Below, one piece after another: positions 51,395-64,000 of a DNA stretch of 64,000 bases. Origin of the DNA: Tetrahymena thermophila SB210 (taxonomy: Eukaryota > Ciliophora > Oligohymenophorea > Hymenostomatida > Tetrahymenidae); the NCBI RefSeq assembly GCF_000189635.1, contig NW_002476226.1:310001-374000 (forward strand), read 5' to 3'. The translations under genes and the position numbers were made by a program. The stretch's first letter is position 1. Each line of letters begins with the position of its first letter. Below the pieces are notes generated by a model. The model made no database searches and had not been told where the DNA came from. It was given only the letters and a program-made list of their open reading frames with translations.

Positions 51395-52129
51395 CATAAG
51401 TCGAATTTTAAAAATACTGAAACTATTCAATATTAATTTTCCCTAATTAGACTGTTAATAATTTTATATGTAAATATATATTTTTTCACCAATTTAATAT
51501 TATAAATAATAAAGCATTAAAGCAAGCTAGTTATGATTAATTCACATTGAAATATTTTTAAATAATGCATTTATTTTTGAATAAATAAATCTCACAATAA
51601 GTAAATAAATTTATTTTCAACAGTATATTTTATTTTTTTCAAAAACAGTTAATTTTAATTTAAATAAATTAATCGAATATTTCTAAAATTAAATTACTTT
51701 TATAAATTTTAATTAAATTGTATGTTCAATGTATATTATTTTTTAAGATTAATCCATCAAGTAATACTTTGATTTTACAATATTTTAAAATTTTTTTATA
51801 CTTTTTATGAATTTTAAGTTAAAAAGGATTAGTTAATAAATAAAAAATTTATGTAAATAAATATTTGGAAATATTTTAAATTATAAATATTATTAGACTT
51901 GTCGCAATTCTTAATATTTAAAATATTTTTAGCTTGGTATCGATTTTTTAATATTTTAGCGTTCTGATATTTAACTGCAATTTTTACTAGTTTAGCATTT
52001 TTAAAAAAAAATTTTTTAAGCTGTTTATCTAGAATATTAAAATCTAATTTATGTCATTTTAATAAATCTTTGAATTCTTTAATTCTATAAATTTAAAAAA
52101 AATCAAAAAATATTATAAAGGTGAAGATT
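51395..52129. other. Intergenic spacer
   Basis: AT-rich spacer between two plus-strand genes, with no recognised element. The downstream promoter presumably lies here. Confidence 0.5.
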
Positions 52130-53553
52130 ATGGAGCAAATTTAAAACTTAGGATCCTTTGAAGGTATAATTAACGAAAGTAGTGAGATGAACGATAGCGT
52201 ACATTAGAATATAAAGCATAATAGAATTACTGAAAAGCTTGTGTCTCTTCCCATTGATTTCACAGGTGAAGTTTCACATATCGTAGCTTTTAAAAACAGC
52301 AAAATATTTATTTACTTTATTAATGGGAAATGCATTTTCCTAGATATAAATACTATGAAAACTTTAAACAGCTTTTAAATACCCCCTAAAATGACTCACT
52401 TCAAGCACTATGATGATAAAACAGTTCTATTTCTTAATACTGAGAAGTATATTTTACAACTTCTAGATGTATATTCAGGAAAAGTAGTTTCGACAAATCA
52501 TCCTAAAGTTCCATCTGAAATTAATTGGTAATTAGCTGAAAGGAAAGCAAGAAAAATTGATGATTTAATCACAAGTGGATTGACTATACATATTTTGTAA
52601 GAAAGTAAAATGGTCATAGTATTAGAATAAAAGAACATTATTTGCTCAGTAAACGAATATGTATTAACAACATTCAACTTCTAGTAGCCTAGTCATCTGA
52701 ATCAAATCATAATTCCTGATGAAAAATAAAAGTCACTTTTTATTACTCCTCTTAACTAAATTGATACTGTAATGTTATGGGGTGCTCACTAATCTGAAGA
52801 TTTATTAGAAATGTTCATATGCAATGTTTTCTAAGGAGATAAAGGGTTTAGCGTTGTGAAGTGAGATAAATTACATTTTATTTTTAAATACATAACAAAA
52901 TACTTTTTTTAAATAAAGATTAGATCAGAAAATTACTTGCGATATAGTTGCGGCTTACCCGTTGAATGAAAGAGAAGTATAATATATTTATTAATTTAAA
53001 ATATTAAAAATTTATAATATGATTTATATAGGTATCTTTTTGGGTAAACAAAAAACAGCCTGCAGTTTTGGTAGTAGATTGGGCTGGAAATAAAAGGCTG
53101 AGATAAATAGATTTAAATGTATTCAATCCTTCTGAAAATATGGATTAATTAGGATGCATCCTGAATGATGTTTATTATTTAAATTAAGATCTTTAAATTG
53201 CTCTGGTTTCTATTCAAACTTAAAAAGAAGAGTTGTTTTCTGTGATAAATTTAGTAGATAATTCAGTGTCGTTTGTGAAAACAATTTCTAGCGAACTAAA
53301 TCTAACAGAAAAATGTTTTTCTCCAGATGGAAAATATTATGTAGAATTTGAAAAAGTGTACAGAGAGCCAGAAGATTCTTAGGACCCATCAAAAATCTAC
53401 TTTACTATTAATTATATGATTGGAATGAGAGCAATAATACTCTATTTGCTAGAATCTAAAAATATATAAGAAATTTATGGATAATATGCTGCCCATTAAA
53501 TAGTTAATATGTTGACCTAAAATGAACCAGAGAGAGTAATAAATTTTTTTTGA
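52130..53553 (+). CDS. Orphan protein, possibly a beta-propeller
   Basis: Starts MEQIQNLGSFEGIINESSEM; about 430 residues in three exons, with introns at about 52861-52918 and 52978-53031. The text is a series of short hydrophobic strands with polar turns, e.g. SKIFIYFINGKCIFLDINTM, then TVLFLNTEKYILQLLDVYSG, then MVIVLEQKNIICSVNEYVL, then KQPAVLVVDWAGNKRLRQI, then KCFSPDGKYYVEFEKVY. SPDGKY is a WD40-like blade mark, but classic WD pairs are missing. It ends ERVINFF at TGA 53551-53553. No signal, membrane segment or enzyme motif. A divergent propeller adaptor is my best guess. Confidence 0.65.
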
Positions 53554-54344
53554 AAAAATGATTTTAAATTTAAATACAAATTGATTATTGAAATAAAAAA
53601 TTCAAAATCTAAGAAAGCTCTTTATTACTTAGCTTTTTTAATAATAATTTATATTAATAAACTGAAATACTATATTGTTTTATTTCTTATTTGAATATAT
53701 TTGAATTTGTAAAAGAATTTGTGTTATTCATCAAAATTTTATTATAATTATAAATAATTTTTAATACTCAAATCTAATAAAATTAATAGATTTTCAAAAT
53801 TTAAAATAATATTTCAAATCTAAATAAAATTTGTTTTGAAAGTTTAATTTAAATAAATAGATAAGGACTTTTTTAGCATAAAATTTGAATTTGAATTTAA
53901 TAATTTAATTAAAATATTTATTTTTAAGCCAAACAAATTTCAAAAAATGATATTAACTTTTCTAAAAATTCAGTATTAAAAAAATTAAATATAATTTTTT
54001 TTGATTTAACAGATTTAAATAATATAAAATTTTATTAGAAAGAATACTTAGTAACATTTTTATTTAATTAAATATTTTATTATTTTTTGAAATTATTTGA
54101 TAAAAAAATATTTTACTTTTTGTGATAAAAAGTTTGTTAAGAAATTTCATTAAAAAAAAATTACTTAGTTTTTTATGCAAAGCATTGATGTCTTTTAAAT
54201 TTTACTTACATTTTTAAATTTTCAAATCCTGAATCAAAGTTATCCGCAAAATTAAATTATTATTAGCGCATTTTTAAAACCTGGAATTCAAATAATATAT
54301 TGTTTAATAAATAACTTAAATTCTAAATTATATTTTGAAAATTT
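53554..54344. other. Intergenic spacer upstream of UDP-glucose dehydrogenase
   Basis: AT-rich, about 790 bases. Expected to hold the downstream promoter. Nothing recognised. Confidence 0.5.
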
Positions 54345-56192
54345 ATGAACAATATTAAAAAGATATCATGTTTTGGGGCTGGATATGTTGGAGGCCCAAC
54401 TATGGCGGTCTTTGCCAGTAAACACCCATAGATATAAGTAGAAATTAAATGCTTTAAAATATATACTATAAATAACTTTTTTATATTTCTTAGTTTACTA
54501 TTTATGATATCGATAAGCAATAAATTGAAAAATGGTAGCAAAGCGAAACTCTACCTGTGTTTGAAAGTGGATTATCTCTTCTATTGGAAGTAACTAAATT
54601 TTTTAATAATTTTTCTTATAAAAATATTTTTAATTACTAAAGGAAACGAGAAATAAGAATTTGTCATTTACCAGTGATATCAATGAAGCTTTAGATGAAG
54701 TTGATATCATTTTTTTAGCTGTTAACACCCCAATAAAATAATCACTATCAAAAAAAGAATCTTATTGTTTTGATATAAAGTACATAGAAGCTTGCACAAG
54801 GTCAATTGCTGAATATTTTGACTTGAAAAAATTAAATAGAATTGTTACATTAGTAGAAAAAAGCACTGTACCTGTGTTGACTTCAAAGCACATATATGAG
54901 ATTCTCTAAGAAAACTAAGTCAATAATCCTTAGAATAAAGACAAATTTGTTGTTCTTTCAAATCCAGAATTTCTTTCAGAAGATAATTATTTTAAAATTT
55001 AAAATGATTTTTTATATTTCTAAAAATTAATATTTTATTTAAAAGAAAATTTATAAATAATATATTTATGGAATTTTATTTAAAAATACACGTAGTGCAA
55101 TTAATGATTTACTGAATCCTGAAAGAGTAATTATAGGTGGAGGTAATTCTCCAGAAGAATAGAATAGTACAAATATGCTGAAAGAACTCTATGAAAAATG
55201 GGTAAATAAAGATAAAATAATTCTTACAAATTTAGTCTCAAGTGAACTTTCAAAGCTAGTTTCAAATTCATTTTTGGCTCAGAGAGTATCTTCTATCAAC
55301 AGTATTACAGCTTTGTGTGAGGCCACTGGTGCTAATATTGAAGAAGTTAAGAAATGCATTGCTTCAGATTCAAGGTAAAATGTTAAAGTACCTTAAAAAT
55401 TTAAAACACTCTTATAAAAGAATAGGAAGTAAATTCTTAAATTGTTCAGTAGGTTTTGGAGGTTCATGCTTTAAAAAAGTATAAATAAATATATATTATA
55501 ACTGTAATAAGCTTTTTTTATAAAATTTTAGGATGTTCTTGGACTAGCATACATCTGTGAAAGTAGAGGGCTAACAGAGGTGGCAGATTATTGGAAATAA
55601 GTAGTTAAAATGAACGAATATCAAAAGTCTAGATTTTCAAAATTAATAGTAAAATCTTATATGAAATAGTTAAATTCTAATGAAATAAAAATTTATTTTG
55701 TAGATAGAAAAAATGTACAATAATCTTGATGATAAGATCATTACAATATTTGGGGTTTCTTATAAAAAAAATACTAACGATTGTAGAGACAGTGCTTCTA
55801 TGTATCTTATTTATTTTAATAATTTAATTATTTCAAACTATAATTTTTTGTTTGTATATAGCACTGTTGCTTCAGAATTGCTAAAAGAAGGTGCTGTACT
55901 GCATATATATGATCCATTAGCTAAATTTGAGAGCATGAAAAAAGAAATGCAAAGATAAGAAATATGGAAAGATTGCTATGATGCTAAGATAAAGTTTTTT
56001 GATGATGGAGAATCTGCTTCTATAAACTCTCATGCAATAGTTATTTTGACTGAATGGGACGATTTTAAATAGTGTAAATACGAGAGGATGTTTAAAAAAA
56101 TGAAAAGACCTTCATTTATTTTTGATGGAAGAAATCTTTTAAATAGAGAAGAGATAGAATAAATTGGATATGCTTACGTTAAATTAGGATGA
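54345..56192 (+). CDS. UDP-glucose 6-dehydrogenase
   Basis: Oxidises UDP-glucose to UDP-glucuronate with two NAD+ in the cytosol, feeding polysaccharide and glucuronide synthesis. Starts [20 protein letters not shown], with the NAD-binding G-x-G-x-x-G. Later blocks match the eukaryotic enzyme closely: AVNTPIKQ, then VEKSTVPV, then [10 protein letters not shown], then [20 protein letters not shown], then [13 protein letters not shown], then [20 protein letters not shown] with catalytic Cys at 55467-55469, then [10 protein letters not shown] and FIFDGRN. It ends YAYVKLG at TGA 56190-56192, family length. At least seven introns; the one at 55801-55860 removes an AT-rich stretch. The intron at about 54983-55091 has no GT donor (see findings). 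All catalytic residues are present. Confidence 0.95.
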
Positions 56193-56518
56193 AGCAAAAA
56201 AAAAATAACACAAATAAAATAATTTAAAAAAACTATTTATATAAAATGTATATATATATAATATTTATTACTTTATAGATATAAGCAACTAATAACTAAC
56301 TACTTTCTTTATTAAACAAACAAATTCTGACTATTTTAGATTTTCAATAAAAATTTAAAGGGATTTAATTTGGGGCGAATTTAAAAAGGAAAAAAAAGGA
56401 AATTTTTAGAAATAAGTAATTAAAAATTATATATTAAATTTAGATATATTATCTATTAAAGAAGGTATATTAGTTTTAATTATTTGGATACTTTAAAAGA
56501 ACATAAAAGCTAGTTAAA
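56193..56518. other. Short intergenic spacer
   Basis: AT-rich, with AAAAAAGGA runs near 56390. Holds the next gene's upstream region; no motif seen. Confidence 0.5.
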
Positions 56519-56950
56519 ATGAATAACATCTAAAAGTTAGCAGAAATTCCCTTCAATAAGCTTCCTAAAACTTTAATGAAGAGAATCTTATTCCCTAATA
56601 TAGGAAAAATTGAAGTTACTCATAAAAATCAAAGCAAATTATATATAACTACTATGGCTTTTGTTAATAATTATGCACCCTCAATTAAATTCTACAATGA
56701 TCATTTAGAATTCCAAAGAAAGATAGTTGCTGATTAATAGACTCCCTTAGTTGCAATTTACGATAAGGATTAAAAATTAATTGAAAAGATAGATACTGGT
56801 GCCATCGCTCATCATACCGATATTTTACAACGTATCCTAAAGGTCAACAACTAAATTAACCCTTCAAATCCTGGTCTCGTAATAGATTTAAAGTCTGTTG
56901 AAGGAGCTTAATTAGTCAAAGAAGAAGAAAATCTTAAGAACTAACAATGA
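56519..56950 (+). CDS. Mitochondrial ribosomal protein mS25-like (L51/S25/CI-B8 domain)
   Basis: An intronless frame of 143 residues, MNNIQKLAEIPFNKLPKTLM to EENLKNQQ, TGA at 56948-56950. The pattern fits the L51/S25/CI-B8 thioredoxin-like domain and most of all mS25: an N-terminal KRILFPNIGKIEV, then YAPSIKFYNDHLEFQ, then TPLVAIYDKDQKLIEKIDT, then a helix DILQRILKVN. In mS25 proteins the second strand has the form NP-x-V-x-I and the third P-F-L-x-x-Y. The protein would sit in the mitochondrial small ribosomal subunit. No obvious presequence, as is usual for mS25. Alternatives are mL43 or NDUFA2-type relatives. Upstream AT spacer only; not part of an operon. Confidence 0.6.
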
Positions 56951-57804
56951 AAGTGATATGTTAAAAAGTATGATAGTTTAAGGAAATAATATTTATATTA
57001 AAAAAAAGAATCAGGAATGTTAAAAAAAGTGAAAAAAATATATTTTAATTAATATTTAAATGATTAGAAACAAACATAAAATATGATTAATTAATCAAAG
57101 TATTGATCGATCGATCTTCTTTTTTAGAAAAGCTAGCACACTATAATTCTCTTGTCAATCCTTAAAGTATAAATGTAGAATAAATAAATAATAAAATCAA
57201 AGTTTTAAGATTAATTAATTGCTCATTTCGTTTGTTTTATTTGTTTTGTTTTGTTTTTATTGACTTATTTGAATAGATTGTAATAAATTATTGTTTCTAT
57301 TAAGTAGAGCTATTATTTTTGAGATAAATTATTTTACTCAATTTTTTGAAAATTAGTTTAAAAAAGTTATTAATTTATGTTATAAATCATTTTAAGGTAT
57401 TTAATTCTTTATTTTAAATTAATTATTTATAAATTTTATTATTCATTTTAATCAAAAAAATTCTTTTTTGGTTTGTGTTTTTGTTAGTTTAATATTAATT
57501 AAAGAATTTTTTTTTGTAAATAAAATAATATTAATAAAAAATTAAACTATTTTTTTATTTAATTTAGTGAGATTTAATGCAAAGAAGCAATTATTAATTA
57601 ATACACATCAAAAATCATATTTATTTACAGGTAGATTAAATTAGAATATAAAGGTATAATAATGATTAACTTTTAGTAAGTTCAAACTCATTTATATAAA
57701 TGGATTTTTTAGTTTTTATTTTAGAACAGAATCTGATTCATAAAATGAATAATTTATCTTGAATAACATATAAAAGTAAAGCAATGAGTGCATTTACTTA
57801 CAGT
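56951..57804. other. Convergent intergenic spacer
   Basis: AT-rich, with the short palindrome (GATC)3 at about 57105-57116 and TTTTG runs near 57240. No gene recognised. Confidence 0.5.
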
Positions 57805-60800
57805 TCAAATTTAAGCTTAGTTTTCTTAGTTTTAAAGTGATTAGAAATTTTAATGTTGATCTCTTAGTCCTAGAGCTTACTTTGATTTTGGAGGGATACC
57901 TATATTAGAATTCATCTAAACTTATTGTTGTGCCTAACCAAAGCTGTCCTACAATCTTTTTCTAGAATTGTCTCTATTTTTAGTTGATATAGGTGATTTA
58001 TCTCTAATTCTATTAGAAAAATAGATGTTAATACAATTCAATAAAAAAAAAATTAATATTTTTACGTGTTTCTACTTGAAGGTTAATGGAAAGATGATTA
58101 GTTTGCAGATATTTTTTTTGAATAGGTTACTGTTTCTGCATAGTTTGAATTGAGCTATGAAAGCAGTCCTCTTGGGAGAACCTTCTTACTTTTAGCAATA
58201 TTACTAGATGATGTATTTGAGCTAGCATTTTATAAATTTTAATTATTACTTGTTGGAGTTGGTGGTAATTGATTAGCATTATTAATATTATTTGTGCTTA
58301 AACCTTTTAAGCAAGCGTTGTTTTGGTTTTATTCTTTTTTTAACATTTTCATCTATTGCTATTAGACATAAGAAGAAGTAGCAGAAGATGATTGATGAGA
58401 TGAATAGGTACCTGGCTTTTTATTTACAATTTATGGTTGCAAGTTTTCATTATTTTCTTACTTTTATTATTTTTAACTAGTTAACCCAATGTGATTTTCT
58501 AAAATTTTAATTTTTTGCTCATCTTCTGGATTCTTTAACTGATAATTATTTTGCATTTTGTATTCTTTCAATAAACCTTATACTTCTTCTTTAGAATATT
58601 TGTCTATATTTTCTGCCATTTTTGCTAGTCTATCTTTTAGTTCTCTCACTTTCTTTCTAGCGAATGCATAAGAATTGAGTTCAAGATCTTAGCCACCCAT
58701 TTTAAAGCAAGACATACTACGGTTAGCCTTGCTTTTAACAATTCCTTTTTATTATTGCTCATTAAGAGTATGCTTCTCTTAATTTTAAGCAGTTGTATTG
58801 TCAACAGTGTTTTAACTAGTTGAAAAATTAATTAAGTTATTAGTAGATTCTTGTTTAGTTAATTCTTATTAGATTATAGAATCTAATGTTTTCATTTGCT
58901 ATGCAGCGATCATCAATTCTGCTTTTTTATTCATTTGATTTACTAAAAATTCTACATTAAAAGAATCTTCTGGAACCCTGTGCTTTTGTTTTGGTGAATT
59001 AGCTTTTGAAGATGTGTCTTTTTTAGCTTGAGTAAAAGATGTTGTTGATGCATTTTTAGACATCTTTTTATCATTTTATTCATCTTAATTTTCTTATAGA
59101 ATATTTGTAAAATTTAATTGTTACAATAAATCTGCTTAGCTTCTTGATTCAACTATCTAATAATTCTCTATATTATCGTTTAATTAGGGTTTTTACTTAG
59201 TAGCTTCTTAGTATTCACTTGAATTCTTTGTGATATTAGAAAAGTCAACATTTTTTAACTTTTAAGCATACTATTTAAGCTCTGATATTGATATTTCCAT
59301 TTTTTTCCCAGAGCTATTTTAGATTCCATTCAAGATAGCATTATTATTTGCAAGAACATTTGATCCATTGTTTTTATTTTTTTAATTTGAAGTTTGTTTT
59401 GCAATAGGCTTAAATCCATTAATTTAAATCTACAACTACTAAAGAGTACTTTATGAGTCCTTAGACACTTGTTTGGTAGGGAAGTTAATATGCTTACTTG
59501 TTGATGGTCTTTTAGTGGCCAAATCTTTCTCTTTATTAGCTCCTTGCTAATTATTTTGTTAAAGCTGAGAATATTGCATCTTATTATTTGATTCTCTATT
59601 GGTTCTTTTTGTAGTTGCTAGATAAGAATTTTCATCATTTTAATTAGCATTCTAGTTAATATTTATTGAGGTTTATCTTTTTATTTATTTATTATTATTG
59701 TTGCTAGCTTAGCTTGATATATTTGAGCTATTTGGAAAAACGCCAGAATTATTTTGTTAGAATTTATTTGCATCCTAAATTTGGTTTCCATTCACAACTA
59801 AAGAAAGTGGAGTGTTTATTTCTTTATTTGTAATAGATCTATCGCTTATCATTTCCTTTGGTATTTTCATATAAAATTTTCTAGGATTTGAGGAGGTAGA
59901 TCCCGTTTAAGAATTCACAGATGGGGAAGGAGGTATATTGTTAGAATTATTAGCACCATAGATTTAGCTTCCCTTCTTTTGTAGTAAAGACTATTATCCT
60001 GATAATTAGGAAAGTGAAGATGAAGAAGAACTTTACTGATTTTCTTTTCCTGTTTTCTAATTTTAATAAAAGTTAGTATTTTCTAAAACTAAAAATATAA
60101 TTTACCAAATCCATAATGAGCTTTTACTTTTGTTACAGCAATTTATCTTTCTAGTTAAGTTATTCTTACATCTACTGCATCTTTTTTTACATTTCTAAAA
60201 TTTATATGTCTTTCATGTTTGCATCAAAGTCTTTCAAATCTGACTCCATATCACCTCCAAAAATACCACCGATTGCCATGCTAGAATTGAAAGTCTATGT
60301 TCCTTAGTATTGATTTCCTAAATTTTTAATACTAACTTACAGCTCTTTCTTTTGTTCGATGTTTTTAGCAAGTTTTAAATTCATTTCTGCTAGTATTTCT
60401 TAATTGCTTTATATGACTTCTTTTCTCTTATGAATATCGCTTTTTATTTCGTTGACTTCTAAATCATCTATTTAATCAAGGTGCAACTCAAGCATCTTTT
60501 CCTATTCAACTATGTAATTTTCGCTTATTCTATTGAGATTAATGATTTCTTCTATAGTGTTTTTAATTTCCCAATGCTCTTCAAGATTCTCAAATAGCTT
60601 TTAACCAATCTCATCCACAAAGTTATCTTATTAATTAAAAATTTTAACTATTAAATTATAATTAATTTTATTTACTTTCATCAAGACCCTCAACAGAGTT
60701 ATTAGAATTATATTAGTGTATTAATCTTTACTTGTTCTTCAAAAGAATATTTTCTTTATTTTTCATATCTAATTGTGTTTTTAAGTTAATAATTTCTTAA

Positions 60801-62590
60801 CGAAGGCCATTTACAATACTTTTATATTAAGAAACATGCTCTGTCATTTCTTATTCATTTTTTGTAACACTTTTTTTGATTTTTCTAGCTCTTACTGCAT
60901 ATTTAAGTGTATTGATTGTTTCTTCATAACAAAGACTACTTGGAGATATACAAGCTACCATAATGCTCTTTGTATTACCTCCAAGAGATTCCTTAAGTAA
61001 TCTTGTTAGTTTTGAATCACGATAAGGTACAAATGAACCTTTCTTATTTGAGTCAGATAGTAAATTAATACAATTTCCAAGTGCGAGTAAACTTCTGTTA
61101 ATATTTGCACCTTCTGTTAATCTCATTCCTCTATTCTCAGTTGAGGCAGCTCTTTCGCTTCCTGCTAAATCTACTATGCATAATTTCGACTAGGTTTTCT
61201 TATTTTATCCATGATTGACTTACTCACAAATAATTTGAATAATAGCATGTGATCTTATTTTAAAAAATAGCAGTTTAATAAAAAAACACTTGCATGACAA
61301 TCAATCTCAATAATATTTGAAAAAAAACAGTCAAAAATTTCAAATTCAAAAGGTCTTTTAATTAATTATTATATTTTGTAAATTAATTAATTAATTAAAT
61401 TATTCCCAATTAACAATTTAACAGATCTTTGATAAAAAATATTAATAAATGTTAAGAAAAATAAAATTTTCGAGTTTATAATTTTAATTTTATAATTAAT
61501 GCTTTTTATTTTAAGTTCTTGGAAATAATTTTAAAGAACATTTTCTTTTTTTTGTATTTTTTTTATATTGGAAATAGAATTTATTTCAAATATTTGAGAT
61601 AGATTATTCTAATATAATTTCAATCTTATTTACCTCGAAGAAAACTAGTTTGCTGCTGTTGAAGCCATAATCCTTCTAGTGTTTCCTTATATAATAAAAT
61701 TATTAATATCTTGAGGATCTTCTAAGGGATATTCTGTCAAATCTGGGACAAATACTCCCTTTTCAGGATCTTCTATCACCATAAGGTTTTCACTTTTTGG
61801 AACCATTAGATCACGTATATTTTCATTGTAAATTTCTAAGTAACTGAATTTAAACTTAATTTAAGATGTCGTTTCTTTTGCTTACTTGTGCAGTGACTGT
61901 ATTATCATTAAAGCTAAACCATCTTATTAATTAGTTTGACTGTACAAATTTCCAAATATTGTATAGGATTTTCCTGCTCCAGTCATTCCATACGCAAAAA
62001 CAGTAGAATTATAGCCGCTCGTTATGTGATCTACTGTAGGGTAAATTGCTTCTTGAAAAACTTATTCCGTGGAAGCATTTTCATCAAAAACTTTATCGAA
62101 GATGAACTCTTTTTCTGGTTTTTTAGTTATGTTATTTACGTTATTATTAATTCCTAAAACATTATTTGAACCTTATTATCCTCCAACTAAACTGGGATTA
62201 TTACTTGGAATAAAACTTGATTAGTTGTATTATAATATATCTTTTATACTATTTTCATTAGGATCGTACACAAAAACCTATTATAGCATATAAAATTCCT
62301 TAAAAAGATATAATTTTTTTTGAATTCTAATTAAAATATAAAATATTTTTTATTTCTTAAGAAAATTAATCATTAATAATGTGCTTGCTTGCTTATATTT
62401 GTTTTCTGATTAATGTGCATTTTTCTAAAGAAAATAAAATTACCATGTCATCCTGGGCTTTCACTATACTATGGTACTTTCTAGTAGTTTGGTTTTCTTC
62501 CTTTGAATTCAAAGGTCTTATTCTTACACATACTTAAAAATTTGCTTTAGTTTAGTCATCCTAGTTGTTATTTTTATTTAGAGTACTCAT
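57805..62590 (-). CDS. Kinesin-8-like motor protein (KIF18/KIF19 type)
   Basis: The N-terminal motor starts [20 protein letters not shown] at 62588-62590, then [15 protein letters not shown]-loop: [15 protein letters not shown] (about 61960-61985). [15 protein letters not shown] and ANQFSSR (switch I, then a long intron about 61240-61630) lead to [11 protein letters not shown] and VDLAGSERA (switch II). The motor ends [18 protein letters not shown]. The next helix, [20 protein letters not shown], resembles the kinesin-8 neck, which is why I favour that class. A coiled coil and a very long Asn/Ser/Gln-rich tail follow, to TGA 57805-57807. Kinesin-8 motors walk to plus ends and shorten microtubules, tuning spindle and (KIF19) ciliary length. 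All nucleotide-site residues are intact. Confidence 0.88.
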
Positions 62591-63292
62591 TTAATTTTTC
62601 AGTGCTCTTGATTATTTATTTCTTAGTAATTATATTCAAAAAAGCAAATAAAAATTTTTCTTTTTTTGTTTAAATGAATATTTGATAGAGTTTTGAATAT
62701 CTATTAATCCTAATAAAATTGAAAAAAAAAGAAAGGAATCAATCATGTTAGAAAATATGAGCTAATTATTCTAATGCATTTAATTTAATTTATTTTATAG
62801 CTTTGCAAACTTAATTTTTCAAAAAATACAATTAAATAATTTTGAATATTTAACTATGCTAAAAATAAGTTTGATGAAAAAAATATTTTTTACAAAATTT
62901 TTATTAAATTAAATGTTTTAATTAAAAAGATTGATTGTTAAATTTTATCGAAAAAATATGATTAAAATTTCTAATATCATTCTTTAATACTAAAAACTTT
63001 TTTATAAATTTTTTATTTTTGATTTGAATTAAATTGCTTTCCTTAATTTTAAGTTTTAAAAATTGAAAAAAATTTTAAAATAATTTTGTTTATAAATTTT
63101 AAAAGATTTAATTAGAAAAAGAGTTTCAAAATTTTTTTATATTTATTTCATTTATCTGCACTATTGTTAAATTATAGTTTAAGTAGATAGTTAACTGCTG
63201 CTACTTTTAAAAAAGATTCAATATAGCTATTAATTAAACAAAAATTTGTTATAAATTAATTAAAAAAAATTCTAATTAATTAATTTGAAATA
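62591..63292. other. Divergent intergenic region
   Basis: AT-rich spacer between the kinesin start and a plus-strand start. Presumed promoters; no motif seen. Confidence 0.5.
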
Positions 63293-64000
63293 ATGGATAA
63301 GTAGATTGCTAAAAAGCTTTTAATATTTAATCACTTAGAAGCAAAAAAATATCTTGATTTATCTCCTTCGATTTAAGAGATTTAATGCTAATAAGATATC
63401 GAAAATGCTTACATTTACTATTAAAAGCTATTTCTAAATTAAGTAGAATTTATTATTTTGTAATACATATAGAATTTAAGTTAATACATTTTTAAATTAA
63501 TAGCAATAAAAAGATGGGATAATCGCAGAAAAAATATGCAAGAATTATATATATATATCTATACTTATGTAAAAAAGAAAAAAGGCATCATAATTGTAAT
63601 AATTAGAGGAGCTTAAGCATTACTTAGGTAAATCAGCACTTAGCAAAAAAATTAGTTCTACTTTAGAATGTATTTTAGACATTTAAATTTTAAAGGACTG
63701 CTTAAAGCACGAGAATATTAGGAAAGTAGTTTAACTTATATAAAAATATATTTAAAAGATAAAATAAATATAGATTGATAAGTTCCAACACTTTGTTTGT
63801 AGTTAAACAGGCATAAAATTAGATGAATTTCAACTAAATAATATTCTTTAAATTTGTGAAGTTCTATTTTTATATGGACTAACATTATATGATATTACTA
63901 AGTTACCAAAATTACCTTAAGAATTGTATGAATTAAAAGACAATATTGCTGATTTAAAACAATTAGATTAGTACATTTAAATCTGCTTGCTATTTAGATA
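63293..64000 (+). CDS. Orphan helical protein, N-terminal part (3' end outside window)
   Basis: Starts MDKQIAKKLLIFNHLEAKKY and stays open under the ciliate code to the window edge, with one intron (about 63429-63489). About 215 residues are visible, nearly all helical: EELKHYLGKSALSKKISSTL, then ILDIQILKDCLKHENIRKVV, then LDEFQLNNILQICEVLFLYG. Many Gln are TAA/TAG. No signal peptide or domain recognised; a helical-repeat scaffold is possible. The first ATG after the spacer was taken as start. Confidence 0.6.

Overview
The window is nuclear DNA of a ciliate, most likely the macronuclear genome of Tetrahymena or a close relative. Three things point there. The DNA is extremely AT-rich. Almost every gene reads through in-frame TAA and TAG, often in runs where relatives carry glutamine, and ends only at TGA. 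Genes are broken by many short AT-rich GT-AG introns. I translated with TAA/TAG = Gln and TGA = stop; all coordinates below rest on that. Under the standard code most of these genes are invisible.

Layout. 1-7.4 kb: C-terminal end of a VWA-domain protein (+), then a long WD40/EF-hand-like protein (-). 8.3-13.3 kb: an alpha/beta hydrolase (+), a prefoldin subunit 1-like chaperone (-) and a ubiquitin-fold/Cys-rich protein (+). 13.7-22 kb: a VTT-domain membrane protein, a coiled-coil protein and an ankyrin-DHHC palmitoyltransferase, all (-). 22.7-28.2 kb: a divergent Rab-like GTPase (+), an Erv1/ALR sulfhydryl oxidase (-), a cyclic-nucleotide-binding-domain protein (-) and an 84-aa orphan (+). 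28.4-38.8 kb: an EFHB/CFAP21-like ciliary protein (+), a cold-shock-domain protein (-), an orphan (-) and an Asn/Gln-rich coiled-coil protein (+). 39.2-41.4 kb: three tRNA genes, Arg(TCG) and two identical Ser(GCT), all (-), around about 1.9 kb without genes. 42-57 kb: a MORN-repeat protein with an IQ motif and a lipid-anchor-like start (+), a Tousled-like kinase (-), a kelch protein (+), a propeller-like orphan (+), UDP-glucose 6-dehydrogenase (+) and a mitochondrial mS25-like ribosomal protein (+). 57.8-64 kb: a kinesin-8-like motor (-) and the start of an orphan gene cut by the window end (+).

The genes are separately transcribed, with AT-rich spacers and many divergent or convergent pairs; nothing looks like an operon. 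Several products point to cilia or membrane traffic (EFHB/CFAP21-like, kinesin-8-like, WD40/EF-hand, MORN/IQ, Rab-like, DHHC, VTT), as expected for a ciliate, but shared function cannot be inferred from adjacency. No transposon, virus-like element, CRISPR array or rRNA was recognised. The most unusual local feature is an intron in UDP-glucose dehydrogenase that lacks a GT donor and restores the family sequence exactly if AT-AC borders are used. Exon borders were worked out by eye and small ones may be off.
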